Source: Liolophura sinensis
Taxonomy: Eukaryota > Mollusca > Polyplacophora > Chitonida > Chitonidae
Length of the DNA: 64,000 nt
Assembly (NCBI RefSeq): GCF_032854445.1
Contig: NC_088295.1
Coordinates: 46,303,385-46,367,384, forward strand
Direction: 5' to 3'
Position numbers and translations under genes: made by a program. The notes under the pieces were generated by a model, which made no database searches, was not told the DNA's origin, and worked only from the letters and a program-made list of their open reading frames with translations. Numbering within the stretch: position 1 is the first letter of the stretch; each line of letters opens with the position of its first letter. This document shows positions 59,739 through 64,000 of this stretch, in pieces.

Positions 59739-60094
59739 AAACTGCATTGATTGGTAGTCCTAATTAAATCCGCCAGTCACGACTGGATCAGTGGGGGCAG
59801 TGTTTAACACCATCTTCACGAAGTTCCAACATACATGTATGCGATGTCGGTCAGTTGTGTGGTCTTAGGAAACCGAACGAAGACCACAAAGATAATGACA
59901 ACAGCCGTGCAGATACCAGATAAACATCCTGACATGACACTGATACTTAGCCAGGGAAAGTTGGATAGTTCATTAAACACAGTGTGTAGCTTGTCCGACA
60001 AAAGTGGTGACGATGAATCTCAAACCGAATCGGTATAGCGTGGGAACTAACTTTGCTATCGTCCCAACAATTGGAACGTTTATAGCGTTGTTTC

Positions 60095-60245
60095 ATGTTA
60101 TACGTATTTGTTTGTTTTGTAATATCATACTCCGGAATTTTTCCCTTATAGAATGTCGGTCAGTGTTATGGGTGGAAGAAGCCGGGGTAAAACCAATAAC
60201 TCTTGGCAGTTTGCTAACGAACTTTTCCACGTGTGATTCAGATAG
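60095..60245 (-). mobile_element. Old family A-like core, reverse
   Basis: ACTCCGGAATTTTTCCCTTA, TAGAATGTCGGTCAGTGTTA and TGGGTGGAAGAAGCCGGGG follow the reversed family A core (ACTCAAGAATATTTCACTTA and so on) with many changes. The short open frames here are by-products. Confidence 0.55.
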
Positions 60246-60971
60246 GCACATCGTACTTGTGGAAGGCAAGGCGCATATTGTCGGTTTAAAGTTGAAAGGC
60301 TCGTGATTGTGATTGTTCGACAACCTTCTATCCCCTCCACCCCTCCTCCTAATATAATAGAGAAATATTCGGCAATAAAATGCAGATTTGGTTAGACATG
60401 GATCCTAGCAACACGTCGTAGCTGTTAGACTCCTCGAGTAAACTCCTTGAAACCCACCTTAGCCTGCACTCGGCGCCCAACAGACCGCCCTGACCAGTTT
60501 CAAGACAACAACGTTTTCGCGAGCTTTGATTCGTCGGTCGAGAATTGCCACAGCCCAGTCTACTGATGGCAACCACGACAAACAGACGTCATCGAGGCGT
60601 TATTATCTGCTCAAGACGTCATCGAGTTAGCAACCTCCCGTCGTGTTCCCCGCGTGCTGACAAACAGCAAATGGCTGATCGCATCGAAGGCCAAAACAAC
60701 TCCATTGACACAACCCATTGCTCTTATATTGATTTTTCTATTTTTGCTCTTCTTCGGAAATGTGAGAGGAGCTGTGCTGTGCTAGGCTGATTTAGGTGTT
60801 TATTACCTCTTTGATTCCTATGACAAACATTTGTTCTCGATGTTTAGAATAACACTACAATTTGTTATGTTGCCCTAAAAATCACCTCATATCGGTGACT
60901 GTAGCAAGGTCACACTTTTCACAGACCCAGAATGTAGTGGAAAAGGAATTCGCGTAAATGAGAAATTTAGA

Positions 60972-61290
60972 TTCTACTCAGTGTCAAATGACACAAATGA
61001 TTCTGGTAGGGTGGCATGGCCACCAAATACTGAAGGGATAACCCATAGCCGGCATGGGTTATACTCCATGCCAGATCAGATGCATGGTTTTGGTATAACG
61101 TAACACGGTATATCCTCCAATATCAAAGGGGTAGTCCACAGTACATAGTCTAGGTTCTACGCCGTGTCAGGTCACAAAGATGGTCCTGGCTGCTTACTTG
61201 ATCCCCAGTATTAAAGAAATAGCCAACACCACCTAGCCAGGGATCTTCTCCCGCGCCACATGACACAACTGGTTCTGGATCTTTGGGTAC
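60972..61290 (+). repeat. Degenerate tandem repeat, ~90-bp unit, about 3.5 copies
   Basis: Copies start near 60972, 61062, 61155 and 61243 with TTCTACTCCGTGTCAGATGA-like sequence followed by CACAAATGGTTCTGG. They diverge strongly towards the end of each unit. Confidence 0.75.
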
Positions 61291-61678
61291 TACATCTTTG
61301 TGGATGTGTTAAACAAATTACTGTATTTTAACGTAAACATCATCACCTTGTCAAGTGACACATTTTGCTTGATTCTGTTTTACTCACCCACCTATTATGA
61401 TCACTTCAGAGTTTTACTTAAGTGTTGGCTGGCATCAAGAATATGGTTTCAATCATATCTTATCATATTGTGGATACGTCAAAATTAAATCCGTGTCTCC
61501 GTAAAATCCGTATACATGACGTGTGCCTCAGTGAAGAGATGATATGTTTCAAGCCTTGGTTTTAAAATGTAAATATATACCAAAAAAAAAAAGATTTTAT
61601 ATGCATGATCTTGTCCTGTCGTATCATGGACCCTCATTTGCATACCCAATTTGGGTAAAGGTTTTAATATAAACTCGG

Positions 61679-61908
61679 GAGCTCCCAAGGCAGAGATTGT
61701 TAACGTGAGAGCATAGCGCAGTGCCCCAGGAGTGTCTCAACAACGTGGTCGCTGTGAGTTAAAGTACAGCTCATGCTGACTTCCTCTCCGGTCTGTTATC
61801 AGCCTGTGTATGGTCGTGGGTTTTCTACCGGGTTCTGATGAAGGTCATCGTTGAATAAGTGAAATATTCTTGAGTACGGCACGAAACATCAATCAAATAA
61901 ATAAATAC
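61679..61908 (+). mobile_element. Family A SINE, nearly full length, degraded head
   Basis: GAGCTCCCAAGGCAGAGATT, GTGGTCGCTGTGAGTTAAAG (damaged B box), CTCATGCTGACTTCCTCTCC, GTATGGTCGTGGGTTTTCTA, GAATAAGTGAAATATTCTTG, GAGTACGGCACGAAACATCA and an AAATAAATA tail. No convincing target duplication was found. Confidence 0.82.
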
Positions 61909-63125
61909 AGATAAAACTATGATAACTATAGGAAGAGCTGAGCTGTGTATTTGTTCAAATGATCTTGTTTTTTTTCCTGTTTTGTCCTAGAAATGGAACA
62001 GGGGTTTTCTTTCAATATGATATCACACCATTAAGCATGTAACCATCAGTTACACCATAGTTTTATCTGACAAGCCGCATAAACCTGACAAGGCTATATA
62101 CACACAGGAGAACTGATATCATGTATTTTCAAAACAACGAGTCTTCTCGTGCAAAAGTACTCACAACAAGCTCCGACGTCACGAAATTTTCTGTTTTCGG
62201 CACAATATATAACACCTGTTTCTGTTATCCGTCCATGAATAAAATTTTGTGCCTGTTTTTACCAGAGCAACAAATTATAATGAGTGTATGGTATTCAACA
62301 ACAATAGAAGTCCGTGGGGCTAGATTTTAGAACGCCCTTAATAACTGTTAAGCCGTATATAATCCTCGCTGAGCACGATGCAAATGCAGAAGTGAAAGGC
62401 ACTATCATAAAAAAAACCCAACGCGCATAGCTATAATCTTCTTCAGTGTTTTGAAAGTTGTCCGTCTTATTTTGTCCAGGGGATTTGCAGAGGAGTCTCG
62501 TTAGTACATATTAATCCAGCGCTTTGAACAATATTCGATATCCACACCTCTTTTGAACTTCTGCTGAGCGTTGGACGGAAAGGGACTTGATTTCCCTGTC
62601 GGTAACAGCTATAATCGTATATGACAAACAGATATTTTCTATCACTGGCCCGAACGCGGGGCTGATATATTGATAGTTGAATTTCGTCTTCTCAGTCAGG
62701 GATACCATAAGTCTGCTCTCCGGTACATTTGGTTGTAGCATTGAATAGGCCACAATCCGGATTTTTTTTAATGAACTAGGCCAGACACGTGCTTAGAAAA
62801 ATGAACCAACTGATTAGTCGTGGAATTACATGGAAATTAACATTATTAACATATTCAAAAGAAACAATTTTCATCTAAACAGGCCCTCACCGTTGCCCAT
62901 TCACAACAATAAAAATTTGAATTTAGACGTGGTATCAGCTATTCGTATACTCATTACCAACCGTAATGGAGATTTCAGATCAGTATCAAGATCAATGTCC
63001 AAAACAAACACTCAGGACATAGAAGAGATCCAAATATGTGGCGTTTGAGACCGTGGTCATATCAAATATTTTTGTCACGACGCAGCATGTTTGAGTGCTT
63101 ATGCATTGTAGGGTAAATTTTGACT
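61909..63125. other. Stretch without a recognised gene
   Basis: No exon, RNA gene or clear repeat was recognised; short open frames carry no domain. Confidence 0.4.
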
Positions 63126-63137
63126 TCCACTGAAGGA

Positions 63138-63489
63138 GACCGGCCCGGATAGCACAGTTGGTAGAGCGTCCGCTTCGGGACCGGTAGATCCAGGATCAAT
63201 CCTTGGTCGAGTCACACCTAAGACTTTAAAAGAGGAAGTTGTAACTTCCTCGCTTGGCGTTCAGCATGAAGGGGATAGTGCAACGACTGGTTGACCCGTA
63301 TCAGTATAATGGCTCGGGCGGGGCGGCTTACTTGCCTTCGGTATGCAGCACTAAATAAAAGAGCGGTGGAAATCCGTCCTGCAACAAGGAGGCACATTAC
63401 ACGTGCATGCATCCTAATGATTCCTTCGTCGTCATATGACTGAAAAATTGTTGAGTACGACGTTAAACCCCAAGCACTCACTCACTCAC
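63138..63489 (+). mobile_element. Full-length family B element with perfect target-site duplication
   Basis: 352 bases. The head GATAGCACAGTTGGTAGAGC (A box) and AGATCCAGGATCAATCC (B-box region) is tRNA-like. The body contains AAGAGGAAGTTGTAACTTCC, GTGCAACGACTGGTTGACCC, GGGCGGCTTACTTGCCTTCG and CGTCGTCATATGACTGAAAA. It ends ACGTTAAACCCCAAGCACTC plus CACT repeats. The 12-base flanks TCCACTGAAGGA (63126-63137 and 63490-63501) are identical. Reference copy for the family and probably the youngest insertion in the window. Confidence 0.95.
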
Positions 63490-63639
63490 TCCACTGAAGG
63501 ATTCGAGGATGGTTTCTCTCAAATTATATTATTTATTCATTGATTTAATTGTTGTTTTTAACGCGATATATGTCATTTTTTGATGGCGGTTAGTTTTTTA
63601 AGGGCGGAGGAAACTTGATTGGCGTGTACCACCGACCTC

Positions 63640-63880
63640 AGTCAAGATACCGGCAAACTTTCCCACATGCGACGTACACTTTTGCAAGCTATATTAATGG
63701 AATACAAGTGATCTTCAACGAACGTTATACTCTGTACAAAGGGCCACGCGAACCCAATCACCAAGGTCCCACCTGCAGTGAGAGATTGGGAATTTGTAAA
63801 TTTCCTGTCCAAGGCCGGATTTGAACCCACACCTTGTGTGTCTTAGCGATTAAAAGGCAAGCGTCTTTAACCCCCATCTC
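63640..63880 (-). mobile_element. Family C SINE, reverse, with tRNA-like head
   Basis: The minus strand begins GTTAAAGACGCTTGCCTTTT and GTGTGGGTTCAAATCCGGCC (B box at about 63815-63834). It continues through TGCAGGTGGGACCTTGGTGA to CGTTCGTTGAAGATCACTTG, the family C signature. The far end is not defined. Confidence 0.75.
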
Positions 63881-64000
63881 AAATAGTAACAAAATGGAAT
63901 TATACAATCATACTGTTAATTGGATGTCGTCATTACTTTGTATTATGTATTACTCATGTATTCGTTCAGCGTAAAGAAAAAAAAATGGTGACGCAAAGTG

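Noticed and set aside
63138-63240. tRNA gene on the plus strand (also at 37125-37188 on the minus strand and 53811-53900)
   Set aside because: A and B boxes are present, but a proper cloverleaf was not found and each runs directly into a SINE body.

Overview
This is an AT-rich, gene-poor stretch of animal nuclear genome. It has long introns, GT-AG splice sites, many tRNA-derived SINE copies, several degenerate tandem repeats and a 200-base run of N. The SINE tails (one ending in AAATAAATA units, one in CACTCACT units) and the gene content suggest a lophotrochozoan, most likely a mollusc. That placement rests on remembered repeat sequences and was not searched.

One protein-coding gene can be assembled with confidence. 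It lies on the minus strand and encodes a synaptotagmin. Six coding exons (24026-23841, 20009-19850, 15488-15351, 9323-9010, 8661-8541, 6229-5925) join in phase into a complete 407-residue protein. In order it has a very short N-terminus, one membrane segment, a cysteine cluster, a Ser/Thr-rich linker, C2A, C2B and a C-terminal WHPL motif. The C2B segment most resembles synaptotagmin-12 as I remember it. Unlike the vertebrate protein as recalled, most acidic calcium-ligand positions are kept. A CpG-rich segment ending in a strong donor at 49975 may be a non-coding first exon, about 26 kb upstream.

Layout: 1-5924 is downstream flank, with a possible broken coding fragment at the left edge and a tandem repeat. 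5925-24041 holds the gene; its introns carry SINEs and a dispersed repeat (family D) that flanks coding exon 2 as an inverted pair. 24042-49974 would be intron 1 if the 5' exon is right; it holds a 25-bp minisatellite, a ~130-bp tandem repeat, SINE fragments and the gap. 49975-64000 is upstream flank or intergenic DNA with four further tandem repeats and the best-preserved SINEs.

Repeat names used here: family A = tRNA-derived SINE with a GTAAAACACCAATCAAATAAATA-like tail; family B = tRNA-derived element ending in ACGTTAAACCCCAAGCACTCACT-like sequence; family C = tRNA-derived element whose body contains GGTGGAAGACAAGTGRTCTT; family D = a ~260-bp dispersed repeat with no visible tRNA head. No second gene could be supported: the remaining open frames are short, overlap on both strands, lack recognisable domains or lie in repeats.
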